From: JAFGXF01 sp963732595
Lineage (GTDB): Bacteria > Chloroflexota > Anaerolineae > Anaerolineales > Anaerolineaceae
Assembly (NCBI GenBank): GCA_963732595.1
Contig: CAVSZZ010000002.1
Coordinates: forward strand, 124,001-188,000
Direction of reading: 5' to 3'
Length of the DNA: 64,000 nt
The translations under genes and the position numbers were made by a program. The notes beneath the pieces are model-generated. The model made no database searches. It was not told the origin of the DNA and worked only from the letters and a program-made list of their open reading frames with translations. Every line of letters begins with the position of its first letter. The first letter of the stretch is position 1. This document shows, piece after piece, positions 8,157 to 16,779 of the stretch.

Positions 8157-9704
8157 CTATTCATGAGGATACTCGTAAACGATAACCTCATCATTGGAAT
8201 AGGCCACCGTTAGATCCTGGAGAAAGTCAGGCGAACCCAGTACCCGCTCCCTTGGACCATAGAAAACATAATCCACGCCCTCGCTATTAAGGAAGTCGTT
8301 CGTCGCAGATGCGTTGTAGATGCCCTGATAGACTGCTGTGATGATGCGTTCGTTGGCCTCCTGGTTGAGTGTTTCAAACGGGTGCCCGGCCAAAACACAA
8401 TCCTCGGTGTAGGTCGGAACGAACAGGCCCATGGATGGGCTGGCAAGCACCAGGCTGCCGGCTTCACCGGAGTCATTCAGCCAGCGCAACGCATCCCGCT
8501 CCCCACGCGTCAGATAGAAGGCATCGTTGTGCGTGCTGATCCCATAGACCGGCACCAACAGGAAGAGGATCACCCCGGGTAGTGAGAGGATCCAAATGAG
8601 ATTATTCAGCCAGCGAGTCAACCGCCCATTTTGTATGAATGCTGTCACCCCCAGAAACGCCAGGGTAACCAGAGGAATGTAAATCCCTGCCATGAAGCGC
8701 CTCTGCAAATCAAAAGGCAGGTAGGTTAATACGGCCAAAGAGATCAACCAGATGACCATCACCGGGTGAGGTTGAAAAGCCAGATGCTTCCGGCGACTGA
8801 CAGCCAGGATGCAATAGAAGATACCCGGTGATAGACACAGAATGAAATCCCACCAGGATGGCGCGGGTGTGATATTCTGGGCGGTCCACTGCGCCAGGAC
8901 CGGATCGGTCGTCAACACCCAGTACTGGTAAAACAGATAGAGCCCCCCGCCCAGGCCAACCAGGATGGGAATCCGGTAATCCAGGCGGTGATCGCGGATC
9001 AGTTTCCAGGCAGAATTCAGCACCGCGATCACGACAATACTGACGACCAGGATGGGCTGCACGATGGCAAGCAGCAAGGCCAGACCCCCGGCGATGAAAG
9101 CCCTTCTCCAGGTATCCACTTCCATCAGGCAGATGATGATGGATGTGAAAATAGCCAAACCCAGTGTGAAATGCGGATTTCCAAAGATGGAAAGAAATGG
9201 GTATGCCTCCGTCACAACCGCGTTGTCCGACAGGGTGCCGAAAAATAATGCAACATACCCCATACCGGATCCCAGGCAGGTTAACCACAACGCCCGGGTG
9301 GCCCAGCGTTCATAGGGTATGACCCTTGAAAGCAGGTGGGCGATGACAAATACCAGAATGACCGTATTGGTCAATCTGGCGAGATGGAAGACAAACGGAA
9401 TGGTCAAGCCCAGCCAGCGCGTCAGGTGGCCGAGGAAGATGTAGTAGAGAAGAACGAACGCACCCTCACCCTTTTCGCAGGAGTATGCCAGGGTAAAACG
9501 CCAATCCCCGTTAAAGCCCTCCTTCATTTTTACAAGATAGGACTGTCCGTCGATCGTATTGTATATTAACCCACTGAAAACCCGCTCAGGTCCACTCGCT
9601 GCATACCCATAGACCAGTAATAGTAAATTAATAAGAACAATGAGGATGGATAAAAATAAAGCTGAACGGTGGATCGGTTTCAGGCGTGCTAGAAAACTCG
9701 ACAC
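8157..9704 (-). CDS. Multi-spanning membrane protein of unknown function (GT-C-like)
   Basis: 515 residues with about eleven hydrophobic helices and a short soluble C-terminus. It begins with a basic cytoplasmic stretch and a first helix near residues 16-36. An extracytoplasmic loop carries DGQSYLVKMKEGFNGDW. A late region contains YLTRGERDALRWLNDS, then ASPSMGLFVPTYT and CVLAGHPFETL. This resembles the outer domains of GT-C-type glycosyltransferases that lack a recognised family name. It is the first gene of a three-gene minus-strand operon with the two YfhO-like genes, nine bases upstream of the second. I do not recognise a specific family. Confidence 0.75.
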   Translation of the reverse strand: MSSFLARLKPIHRSALFLSILIVLINLLLLVYGYAASGPERVFSGLIYNTIDGQSYLVKMKEGFNGDWRFTLAYSCEKGEGAFVLLYYIFLGHLTRWLGLTIPFVFHLARLTNTVILVFVIAHLLSRVIPYERWATRALWLTCLGSGMGYVALFFGTLSDNAVVTEAYPFLSIFGNPHFTLGLAIFTSIIICLMEVDTWRRAFIAGGLALLLAIVQPILVVSIVVIAVLNSAWKLIRDHRLDYRIPILVGLGGGLYLFYQYWVLTTDPVLAQWTAQNITPAPSWWDFILCLSPGIFYCILAVSRRKHLAFQPHPVMVIWLISLAVLTYLPFDLQRRFMAGIYIPLVTLAFLGVTAFIQNGRLTRWLNNLIWILSLPGVILFLLVPVYGISTHNDAFYLTRGERDALRWLNDSGEAGSLVLASPSMGLFVPTYTEDCVLAGHPFETLNQEANERIITAVYQGIYNASATNDFLNSEGVDYVFYGPRERVLGSPDFLQDLTVAYSNDEVIVYEYPHE

Positions 9705-9809
9705 AGGGTCTCCTTGAGAGCCAGAGATCAGCCATTAACCGGGCAGGCGTAAATCAGTTTACCATCATTCCAGAACATCTGCCACCGGTTTATGGGTGTT
9801 TTTTCACTC

Positions 9810-9838
9810 TTGCGCGATACTCATCTCCCTTCTATAAT
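9810..9838 (+). promoter_or_regulatory. Promoter for the zinc-ribbon coiled-coil gene
   Basis: TATAAT at 9833-9838 with TTGCGC at 9810-9815 and a 17-base spacer, in the 153-base divergent gap. The -10 is perfect and the -35 weak. The predicted start site near 9845 gives a leader of about 13 bases. Confidence 0.5.
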
Positions 9839-9857
9839 CAAATATTAGAAACCCATC

Positions 9858-10559
9858 ATGAGCCAGGTCATTACACTGTATCGATTGCAAAAAATAGACA
9901 GCCAACGCGACAAGCTGCACATGCGCTTAAACGAAATCGAGCGCGATATCAAGGAAGATGCGATACTGAAAGAGGCTCATCGGATGCATGCACAGGCAGT
10001 GGCCGACAAGCAGGGCGCTCACGAACAGGTCCGCAGCACTGAAGAAGCTGTACGAGCGGTGCAGATCAAGCTTGAGCATAACCAGTCTGCACAATTCGGC
10101 AGCAAGCAGCATTCTCCAAAAGAGCTGCAGGATCTACAAAGTGAACAATCTGCTCTCGAAAGACGCAGAGGCGAGTTGGAAGAGGAACAGATCAATGCCA
10201 TGCTCATCCTGGAACAGGCGGAAGTTGTCATGACCCAGGCGGATACAAGCCTGGCTGGCGCGGAGCAATATTCCGCGAGCCGCCTTTCCCTCCTGCGTGG
10301 GGAGCAGGTCTCTTTAAATGCCGAACTTGAAAAAGCCAATACCGAGCGCCAGGCGATCCTGTCAACCATCCCTGCCAGCCTTACAGAGAGTTACGAAAAA
10401 CTGCGGACCCAGAAAAAAGGTCTGGCGGTGACAATCATATCGGACGAAAGCTGCGCCGCTTGCGGATCCTCTCTAACACCGCGTGAGTGTCAGCTTGCCA
10501 GGTCCCCAACTATGATCAATTATTGTCCGTCCTGTGGGCGGATATTATATGCAGGCTAA
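9858..10559 (+). CDS. Coiled-coil protein with C4-type zinc ribbon (COG1579-like)
   Basis: 233-residue cytoplasmic protein. Residues about 10-180 are rich in E, Q, K, R and L with heptad spacing, forming a long coiled coil. The C-terminus has two CxxC pairs, CAACGSSLT and YCPSCGRIL, that make a zinc ribbon (zf-RING_7 type). Proteins of this family are widespread and often annotated as possible nucleic-acid-binding proteins. Their biochemical role is not settled. It is probably followed in the same transcript by the NACHT protein 24 bases downstream. Confidence 0.85.
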   Translation: MSQVITLYRLQKIDSQRDKLHMRLNEIERDIKEDAILKEAHRMHAQAVADKQGAHEQVRSTEEAVRAVQIKLEHNQSAQFGSKQHSPKELQDLQSEQSALERRRGELEEEQINAMLILEQAEVVMTQADTSLAGAEQYSASRLSLLRGEQVSLNAELEKANTERQAILSTIPASLTESYEKLRTQKKGLAVTIISDESCAACGSSLTPRECQLARSPTMINYCPSCGRILYAG

Positions 10560-10583
10560 TCCAGTAAAAGAGACGGGGTAAAA

Positions 10584-13079
10584 ATGCTGAATTTCTTCAT
10601 CGGTTTTATCGCAGGTTTGTTACTTGGCTGGGTGATCAGCGAGTTTCGTCGTCTGGCACCAAGATTGAAGGAGAGCGTCCAGGCATCCACTTCCGCCCGC
10701 ACGCGCGTACATGATGTCACTTATGAGGTTGCCTGGCGCGAGCGCATCCGCCTGCACGTGCAATCCCTGCATGTGGCTTCGCCATTGTTCGCCCTGGATG
10801 AAGTTGCCATCCCGCCGCGGGTCCTGGCAGCCAACCCACATAGCGCACCCGGACAGGAAGGTGGGGTTGAAGATCTGTCTGCCAATATCATCCCGCTGTT
10901 ATATGACTTTCCTGAGTTGGGATCCATCTATAACACACCTTCACTCAGCTTAACAGAGGCTCTGACCGACGGCGCCGATATCGTCCTGGTCGGTGAACCG
11001 GGTTGCGGTAAGACCTTTGCGCTCGGGTATCTGGCTTCATCGATCTGCCGGCAGGCTGCAGAGACTGAGCGATTGAATCAATTATTGCCCGTTTATATCC
11101 ACGCCACCGAGATCGGTCTCCCGCTTCCTCCCGGGCAGGATCTCCTGGCTCCTTTCTACTCACGGATCACCGGCATCACTTCCGATCGGACTCCCAGTGG
11201 CAAGATCGCATTTATCACCAGCAAATTCGCTGAGGGGCGCGTCCTGCTTGAGGTCGATGGTTTGGATGAGATATCGCAAACCGATATCAAGGAACTCCAA
11301 AAATACATCACAGAACTTCGCACCAAATACCCCAAGACAAGATTGGTCCTGGCCGCCTCCCCATATTTCCTGGATGGCTTCATTCAGATGGGGATCATCC
11401 CCCTGCCAATGACCAAATGGACCACTTCACAAACCCATCAACTGATCGATCGTTGGGGTAAGCTGTGGAACGAAGTGATCCGGACCAAACTGGCAGCCGT
11501 CCTGACGGAAAACTCGGTGAAACCGGTCGAACCGGAGTACTTGAATGCCTGGCTGAAGGCGGAACAACAGGATTACACTCCCCTCGCTCTGACATTAAAA
11601 CTCTGGACGGCATACCTGGGTTGCCTGCGTGGGAACAGTCAGCTCGATATTTTTGAATCGTTCCTTGATAATGCGGTTTCTCATATCCGGGTGCGTTCTG
11701 CCATCGAACGACTCGCTTACCAGATGACCTACAAATACAATATCTCCCCGAGGCATGAGGAGATCGGGGGATTGCTTTCCGCCTTCCATCATGTGGATCT
11801 TAATGAACAGGAAGCATTGGAGAGTTTGCCGGCCACTCCCGGCGGTGCAACTGAACCGATGGGACCTCTTGCAAAAGCACCGGCTGCTTCAAGTTTAATC
11901 AATACGGCCATTCAGGCCGGATTGATGTTCGAGCGATCCGACTACGGACTGGTAGCATTTTCGCACCCGGTTTTGCTGGGATACCTGGCGAGTCAGGCTG
12001 CCAGACTTTCCATGGACCAGATCAAATTAACTGAAGCACCGCATAATTATTCCACCCTGACTTACGGCCATTACCTTGCCGCGCATCAGGATATCTCGGC
12101 TTCTGCAATCGAATTATTGGATTCAATCGAGTCAGATCCGCTGAGCACCAATCTCTTCATTCTCGCCCGCTGGCTTAAGAATAACCCGGGTACTGAAAAA
12201 TGGAAGATCCGGGTCATGAAGGAATTGGTCGAGATCTTAAAATCCAATGACCAGACATACGTTCAACGGGCACGGGCGTTGGCTGCGTGCATCCATACCA
12301 ATCAGGAGGGGCTGGCCCAGCTATTCACCAAGCTATTTACCTCGCGCCAGGCTGAGATCATGCCCCTGATCGCATTGGGAAGTGGAATGGTCGGGGAATC
12401 ACAAACCGGTGAGAAACTGGTGGAAATGCTGGCTGCTCCAAGTGTGGAACAGAATATGAGCGCCTGCATGGCGCTCGTCGCCATTGGAAGCAAGGAATCC
12501 CTCGAGGTGATCACCCACGTCATCACATCAGGTGATGAAAAACTGGCACGCCTGGCGGCGGAGGCTTTTGCGGCCAAACCCGAATTAAGTTCCGAGTTCT
12601 TCAGGAATTCACTTAATTCGAATAATGTCATCACCCGCTACGCAGTGGTCTGTGCACTTGGCAAGATCAATGATAAATGGGTCAATTCGTTGTTGGGAAA
12701 ACTAAGCACGGAAGATCCGCAATGGATGGTCCGCAATACTGCACTCAACCTCTCTGAATATCGCCAAAAAGGCAGTCCATTCATCCCCAAACCCCTAACT
12801 CCCATTGAATCAGCCGGTTGGGCCAATGCCCTGGCGACACGATTGAATGTGACGGTCATGCCGGGTGAGCTTTCAAAAGACTTCCTGATGAAGGCCATCC
12901 AGCAGGGATCAGCCGAGGAAAGACAGGCGGTCCTGGACTACCTGCGGATCCTGCCAGCTCCCGACAGCAAGGTCATCCAGTCGATCACGACCATCGTTGA
13001 AAAAGAAATGCGCCCGCTTCAGGATGCCGGCGCGTACGCGTTGTGGTTCCTGTCAATGGCCGGCATGTTAAGCGGGTAA
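10584..13079 (+). CDS. Membrane-anchored NACHT-type NTPase with HEAT repeats (STAND family)
   Basis: 831 residues. An N-terminal helix (about residues 2-20) anchors it to the membrane. The P-loop GEPGCGKT lies at 137-144. The Walker B region VLLEVDGLDE lies at 220-229 with the D-G-LDE pattern of NACHT/STAND ATPases. A winged-helix/helical region follows, then degenerate helical repeats from about 570 to 790, with lines such as CMALVAIGSKESLEVITHVI and RYAVVCALGKINDKWVNSLL that read as HEAT-like. STAND proteins act as ligand-triggered switches in signalling or defence; no effector domain such as nuclease, TIR or protease is visible here. The start ATG follows a weak GACGGGG site. Its trigger and output are unknown. 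Confidence 0.82.
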   Translation: MLNFFIGFIAGLLLGWVISEFRRLAPRLKESVQASTSARTRVHDVTYEVAWRERIRLHVQSLHVASPLFALDEVAIPPRVLAANPHSAPGQEGGVEDLSANIIPLLYDFPELGSIYNTPSLSLTEALTDGADIVLVGEPGCGKTFALGYLASSICRQAAETERLNQLLPVYIHATEIGLPLPPGQDLLAPFYSRITGITSDRTPSGKIAFITSKFAEGRVLLEVDGLDEISQTDIKELQKYITELRTKYPKTRLVLAASPYFLDGFIQMGIIPLPMTKWTTSQTHQLIDRWGKLWNEVIRTKLAAVLTENSVKPVEPEYLNAWLKAEQQDYTPLALTLKLWTAYLGCLRGNSQLDIFESFLDNAVSHIRVRSAIERLAYQMTYKYNISPRHEEIGGLLSAFHHVDLNEQEALESLPATPGGATEPMGPLAKAPAASSLINTAIQAGLMFERSDYGLVAFSHPVLLGYLASQAARLSMDQIKLTEAPHNYSTLTYGHYLAAHQDISASAIELLDSIESDPLSTNLFILARWLKNNPGTEKWKIRVMKELVEILKSNDQTYVQRARALAACIHTNQEGLAQLFTKLFTSRQAEIMPLIALGSGMVGESQTGEKLVEMLAAPSVEQNMSACMALVAIGSKESLEVITHVITSGDEKLARLAAEAFAAKPELSSEFFRNSLNSNNVITRYAVVCALGKINDKWVNSLLGKLSTEDPQWMVRNTALNLSEYRQKGSPFIPKPLTPIESAGWANALATRLNVTVMPGELSKDFLMKAIQQGSAEERQAVLDYLRILPAPDSKVIQSITTIVEKEMRPLQDAGAYALWFLSMAGMLSG

Positions 13080-13097
13080 TAACCCCCGGAAGAAATT

Positions 13098-13409
13098 CTA
13101 TTTCGAGAGTCGTTTGAGAATACACTCGTTTATTTCAGCGCTTGTCAAACCAGTGACTGTCACCAGTTTGTTGCGTCCGGTTTGTCCGGCGACCAGTTCG
13201 AGCTTTGCAGGGGCAACACCCAACACCTCGGCCAGAAACTCGATCAATACCTGATTGGCCTTCCCTTTTTGAGGAACTGCTGCCAGACGGACTTTTAAAG
13301 TACCATCTTCCTGTATCCCCACCAGCTCTGTATGTGGAGCATGTGTCAAGACACGGACCGCCAGGGCTGCGCCGGCCTTGCCATCATGAAAATGGGGTTT
13401 GTTCTTCAT
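13098..13409 (-). CDS. DUF167/YggU family protein
   Basis: Small 103-residue cytoplasmic protein. The block LKVRLAAVPQKGKANQVLIEFLAEVLGV is the family core (reported here in part: VPQKGKANQVLIEFLAE), followed by KLELVAGQTGRNKLVTV. Members are conserved, commonly lie next to yggT and yggS, and have no firmly known function. It is the last gene of the yggS-yggT-yggU group, with six bases after yggT. It converges with the NACHT gene, 18 bases between the stops. Confidence 0.88.
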   Translation of the reverse strand: MKNKPHFHDGKAGAALAVRVLTHAPHTELVGIQEDGTLKVRLAAVPQKGKANQVLIEFLAEVLGVAPAKLELVAGQTGRNKLVTVTGLTSAEINECILKRLSK

Positions 13410-13414
13410 ATTAA

Positions 13415-13678
13415 TTATCCTATTTGTGACAGTAAAGCGATTAGGATGGCATCCACAATCTGAAGCAGGATAATGGCTATCAGGGGCGTGAAATCAATGC
13501 CCGCCAACGGAGGAATCAATCGCCTGATCGGTTGATAGATGGGATTCAGGATCTTGCCCAGAAAACGCCGGAAACCATTTTGCTCACTGACAAAATACGA
13601 CAGGAGTGAATCGAGAAATACCAAAATCGATAATACAGCAATGATCGCATTGATCACATACTTGGTGATGACCAGCAT
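13415..13678 (-). CDS. YggT family membrane protein
   Basis: 87 residues with two hydrophobic helices (about 5-27 and 63-85) separated by a short loop containing FLGKILNPIYQPIRRLIPP, the family hallmark (N-P-x-Y-x-P-x-R). YggT/YlmG proteins are linked to cell envelope or division functions through their fixed neighbourhood with ylmE and sepF. The start ATG lies 27 bases after the yggS stop. Confidence 0.9.
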   Translation of the reverse strand: MLVITKYVINAIIAVLSILVFLDSLLSYFVSEQNGFRRFLGKILNPIYQPIRRLIPPLAGIDFTPLIAIILLQIVDAILIALLSQIG

Positions 13679-13705
13679 ACCCTATTCCTTCCAATCTAAG
13701 CGTGT

Positions 13706-14425
13706 TCAGTTCCTCTGTCCCATGATCGCCTGACCCACGCGGATGAGTGTGGCACCTTCCTCCACCGCAATCGTGAAGTCTGCGCTCGTACCCATCGATA
13801 ATTCGATTATATCCTTGTTGGGGTATTTTGCCTTTAAATCCATCTGGACCCGTTTGATTCGTTTAAAGATGCGACGCAAATCATCCGGTGGACATTCCAG
13901 TGGTGCCATGGTCATGACGCCCCGGACCGCCAAATGTGGCAGGCGGATGATCTCATCGACCCTCTCGACCACCTGGCCGATCAATTCTGCCCGGGACACA
14001 TCCCAGCCATATTTTGAGGTTTCGCCCCCGGAATTCAATTCCAGCAACACCGGCAGGACGGTCCCCCTTTCGACGCTCAGGCGTTCATACCGGTCAGCCA
14101 ATTTCTGGCTATCGAGGGAATGGATCAGCTGAAAACCATCCAGCACATCTTTCGCTTTGCGGGATTGGACATGACCGATCATATGCCAGTGGAGATCCGT
14201 GTAGCCAGCCAGGGCTGCCATTTTAGGTAACGCCTCCTCAACCCGATTCTCACCAAGATGGCGTGCGCCAAGATCGATCACGGTTTTTATGTTATCCAGG
14301 GGTTGTGATTTGGTTACCACGACCAGCCTGACAGCCTCAGAGTCCCGGCCCGATCTTGCCGCAGCTTCTTGCAGCTGGGCAAGGACAGACTGATAGTTAC
14401 TCGCAATCTCCTGGTATTTGCTCAT
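13706..14425 (-). CDS. PLP homeostasis protein YggS/PLPBP
   Basis: 239-residue single-domain fold-type III pyridoxal-phosphate-binding protein that maintains vitamin B6 and amino-acid balance. The PLP lysine is in VVVTKSQP near residue 37. Other signatures are HLGENRVEEALPK, LHWHMIGHVQSRKAK and LSMGTSADFTIAVEEGATLIRVG at the phosphate site (given here in parts). The length is typical. The start overlaps the stop of pgeF by four bases, so both are co-translated. Confidence 0.94.
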   Translation of the reverse strand: MSKYQEIASNYQSVLAQLQEAAARSGRDSEAVRLVVVTKSQPLDNIKTVIDLGARHLGENRVEEALPKMAALAGYTDLHWHMIGHVQSRKAKDVLDGFQLIHSLDSQKLADRYERLSVERGTVLPVLLELNSGGETSKYGWDVSRAELIGQVVERVDEIIRLPHLAVRGVMTMAPLECPPDDLRRIFKRIKRVQMDLKAKYPNKDIIELSMGTSADFTIAVEEGATLIRVGQAIMGQRN

Positions 14426-15216
14426 GTTGACTCAGCTTTGAGGGCCAGTAATGCACCAAAGCGCCCGGTCTTGCCAGCCTCTCCCCGGTGAGAAAACCAA
14501 TCCTCGAGATGACAGGCTGTGCAAATGCCTGACTCCTCGATATGGCTGATACGCTGCTCTTCCAACGAGATGCGATTGGCTTTGCACAGGTCAAAATGGA
14601 CCCCATCGGAATATTCGATCAACAACCGCTCAAAATCAGACGGAAATGAGCGCTTTACCTGAGCGATCACATCCTCCCCGACTGGGTAATGCTCAACCCT
14701 GATAGATGGTCCAATGCCAGCCCGGATGTCCTCCGGCCGGCATCGATAGTGTCGAATCATGGCCTGCACAGCGACAGATGCCACCCGGGCAACACTGCCC
14801 ACCCAGCCTGCATGTGCGATTCCGATGGCACGCCTGACCGGGTCGACCAGGAAGATGGGAACACAATCTGCAAACCGCATGAAGAGCGTGACGCCAGGAC
14901 GATCGGTCAGGATGATATCTGCTTTCTGGTGAGGGGTGCCTGGAGATCTGGGTGCTTCTGCAATGACCACGTCGGTGCTGTGTACCTGCCAGACATCGAA
15001 CAGGGACTGAATATCACAACCCTGTGATGAAAAACAACGCTTCCGGTTTTCAGCCACAGCCTGCGGGTCATCTCCAACCGTCCCCCCGGTATTCAAGCTA
15101 GCAAATGGAGCCATGGAAACACCGCCCCGACGGGTGAAGATAGCCTGGATCACCCCCGCCGCATGCAAACTATCAAAGGAAAAATACCTGACAAAGCCAG
15201 GGCTACTGCTGATCAT
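14422..15216 (-). CDS. pgeF: Purine-nucleoside phosphorylase/polyphenol-oxidase family (PgeF/YlmD)
   Basis: 264-residue member of the multicopper-oxidase-like DUF152 family (YlmD, YfiH), now known to include zinc-dependent purine nucleoside phosphorylase and peptidoglycan-editing activities. Key lines: FTRRGGVSMAPFASLNTGG, WQVHSTDV with the first metal His, TLFMRFADCVPIFLVDP with the Cys ligand, and GIAHAGWVGSVARV with the next His. The frame is open upstream to 15339, but that part matches nothing in the family and would overlap the DUF2085 gene. The ATG at 15216 overlaps that gene by 14 bases and gives the usual length. It is co-operonic with yggS. Confidence 0.9.
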   Translation of the reverse strand: MISSSPGFVRYFSFDSLHAAGVIQAIFTRRGGVSMAPFASLNTGGTVGDDPQAVAENRKRCFSSQGCDIQSLFDVWQVHSTDVVIAEAPRSPGTPHQKADIILTDRPGVTLFMRFADCVPIFLVDPVRRAIGIAHAGWVGSVARVASVAVQAMIRHYRCRPEDIRAGIGPSIRVEHYPVGEDVIAQVKRSFPSDFERLLIEYSDGVHFDLCKANRISLEEQRISHIEESGICTACHLEDWFSHRGEAGKTGRFGALLALKAEST

Positions 15217-16213
15217 TCTGCGTGGAGGAAACCTGGTCGATGATCGCCCGTTTTTGCAGCAAAAACCGTCGTGAATCCATGATGGAATCATCAACCAGGG
15301 GATAGCCATACCAGGCTGTCGTGATACCAAAGAGGGCACCTGTGATCGTTCGTAACAGGGGTGAGCTTTCGCGAATGGGAAGCCATTTTGGAAGGTAAGT
15401 CAGCAGCGAGGGTAATTGTGAGCCGCCATCAAGTCCCATCGGTACGATACCCAAAAGTATCCACAGGTACCAGGGCAGGGATTTGATGCGCCTGCCTGAA
15501 AGTGAGAAGATGATGCCAAATAACAGGATGCCGGCATAGATTGCGATATCCCGCTCGCATAAAGCCACTTTATAACCAAGTCTTTCATCGCCAAGGAGTT
15601 TCTTTGCCTGGATGACATCCAGATCGTTATTACCGGTGGCCTGGTTGTAGGTTAAGATGCCATTGATACCCGCCAACTCGCGGGGATAAAAAGCCTGCTC
15701 CCCGAACAGGAACCAGGAGCGGTAGGCCAGTTGGTGACAGAGCGGGCTGTACAGGGTATAGAGGACCCTGGCCGGTCCCTGGGCACCCACTTTCATCAGA
15801 GTCGGAGCAAGGAACGCCAGACCGACATACAATCCAACCAGGAGATTGAACACGAGCATGTAATGGTTCGAAAACCATAACGTAAACCGGTCAGCTTTTC
15901 CAAAGACACTGCCCCGTTTCCGCCGGGTGGCATGCGTTGGATCTCCTGATTCGGTCAGGCTCACCTGGCGGTCATTCGCTGCTTGAAGCGAGATATCCAA
16001 ATCCTTTTGTGAGAAAGGCCAGGTTAGATGATATGGGCCGATATTTAACAATGGCACACGCGATTTGTATTCTTCCGCCAGGGCTGGATCCGATTCAATA
16101 TCGATCAGAACCAGTGTGTGAGGTATCTGGTCCGCTCTTTTCTCAAGATAACCACGAATCTTACGTTCTTCTTCATGGTGGGCAGGACTGGTCAGGAGTG
16201 TGATGGTAATCAT
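15203..16213 (-). CDS. Glutaredoxin-like domain fused to DUF2085 membrane protein
   Basis: 336 residues in two parts. Residues 1-80 form a small thioredoxin/glutaredoxin-like fold (ITITLLTSPAHHEEERKI, then RVPLLNIG with a Pro at the expected cis position). The usual CxxC is missing: the segment reads SPAHHEE. Residues about 115-325 are a DUF2085 membrane domain with four or five helices and the characteristic line LYSPLCHQLAYRSWFLFGEQ, plus CERDIAIYAGILLFG. DUF2085 proteins are of unknown function. It begins four bases inside the end of the TlpA-like gene, placing it in a thiol-redox operon. Confidence 0.82.
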   Translation of the reverse strand: MITITLLTSPAHHEEERKIRGYLEKRADQIPHTLVLIDIESDPALAEEYKSRVPLLNIGPYHLTWPFSQKDLDISLQAANDRQVSLTESGDPTHATRRKRGSVFGKADRFTLWFSNHYMLVFNLLVGLYVGLAFLAPTLMKVGAQGPARVLYTLYSPLCHQLAYRSWFLFGEQAFYPRELAGINGILTYNQATGNNDLDVIQAKKLLGDERLGYKVALCERDIAIYAGILLFGIIFSLSGRRIKSLPWYLWILLGIVPMGLDGGSQLPSLLTYLPKWLPIRESSPLLRTITGALFGITTAWYGYPLVDDSIMDSRRFLLQKRAIIDQVSSTQNDQQ

Positions 16214-16767
16214 TCAGTGTTTCCAAGTGGTAATAGATTTTGTTGAAGTACCCTGGGGGTAAGCGGCCCAATGAATTTCCCACGAATTATACCCGCAGCG
16301 TCAATGAAATAGCTTGTTGGATAACCAGCCACATGATAGACGGCACCGACCACCCCCTTCTCATCTATCGCAATGGGGTACCCAACCGGTGTTTTTTGCA
16401 GGAAACTAAGCACAGACGCGGACGATTCGTTCACGGCGACACCCAGGACAACGACAGACTCAGAGTGCTGTGTGGCATACTCATCCAATACCGGCATTTC
16501 CTCACGACAGGGAGTGCACCAGGTAGCCCAAAAATTTAAGATCACGATCTTTCCGAGGTAATCCTCCAGATTGATCGAAGTGCCGGTGGGATCCGGCAAG
16601 GTAAAATCTGGCGCAGATGAATTGACGCTCACGGAGCCACTTTCCACACCGCCGGCGATCGTCCCCTGGGCTTCAGTGGACCTGTCCGACCTATCCAGTG
16701 TGAACGATATCGACAGGAGGACTGCCACAGCCGCTAAAAGGGTGACCAAAATCGCTTTTGATTTCAC
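16210..16767 (-). CDS. TlpA/ResA-like thiol-disulfide oxidoreductase
   Basis: 185-residue exported thioredoxin-fold protein. One N-terminal helix (residues 5-22) anchors it outside the cytoplasm. The active site is FWATWCTPCREEMPVLDEY near residue 85 with the CxxC pair CTPC. The cis-proline segment AGYPTSYFIDAAG follows near 150. This matches the ResA/TlpA group, which reduces apocytochrome or other extracytoplasmic cysteines. Its partner CcdA lies just upstream (12-base gap) and would feed it electrons. Confidence 0.92.
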   Translation of the reverse strand: MKSKAILVTLLAAVAVLLSISFTLDRSDRSTEAQGTIAGGVESGSVSVNSSAPDFTLPDPTGTSINLEDYLGKIVILNFWATWCTPCREEMPVLDEYATQHSESVVVLGVAVNESSASVLSFLQKTPVGYPIAIDEKGVVGAVYHVAGYPTSYFIDAAGIIRGKFIGPLTPRVLQQNLLPLGNTE

Positions 16768-16779
16768 AAACGCATGCCT

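Noticed and set aside
10584..13079. NACHT gene as part of a defence island
   Set aside because: Neighbours are housekeeping or unknown genes; no nuclease, methylase, toxin or mobile-element genes are adjacent.
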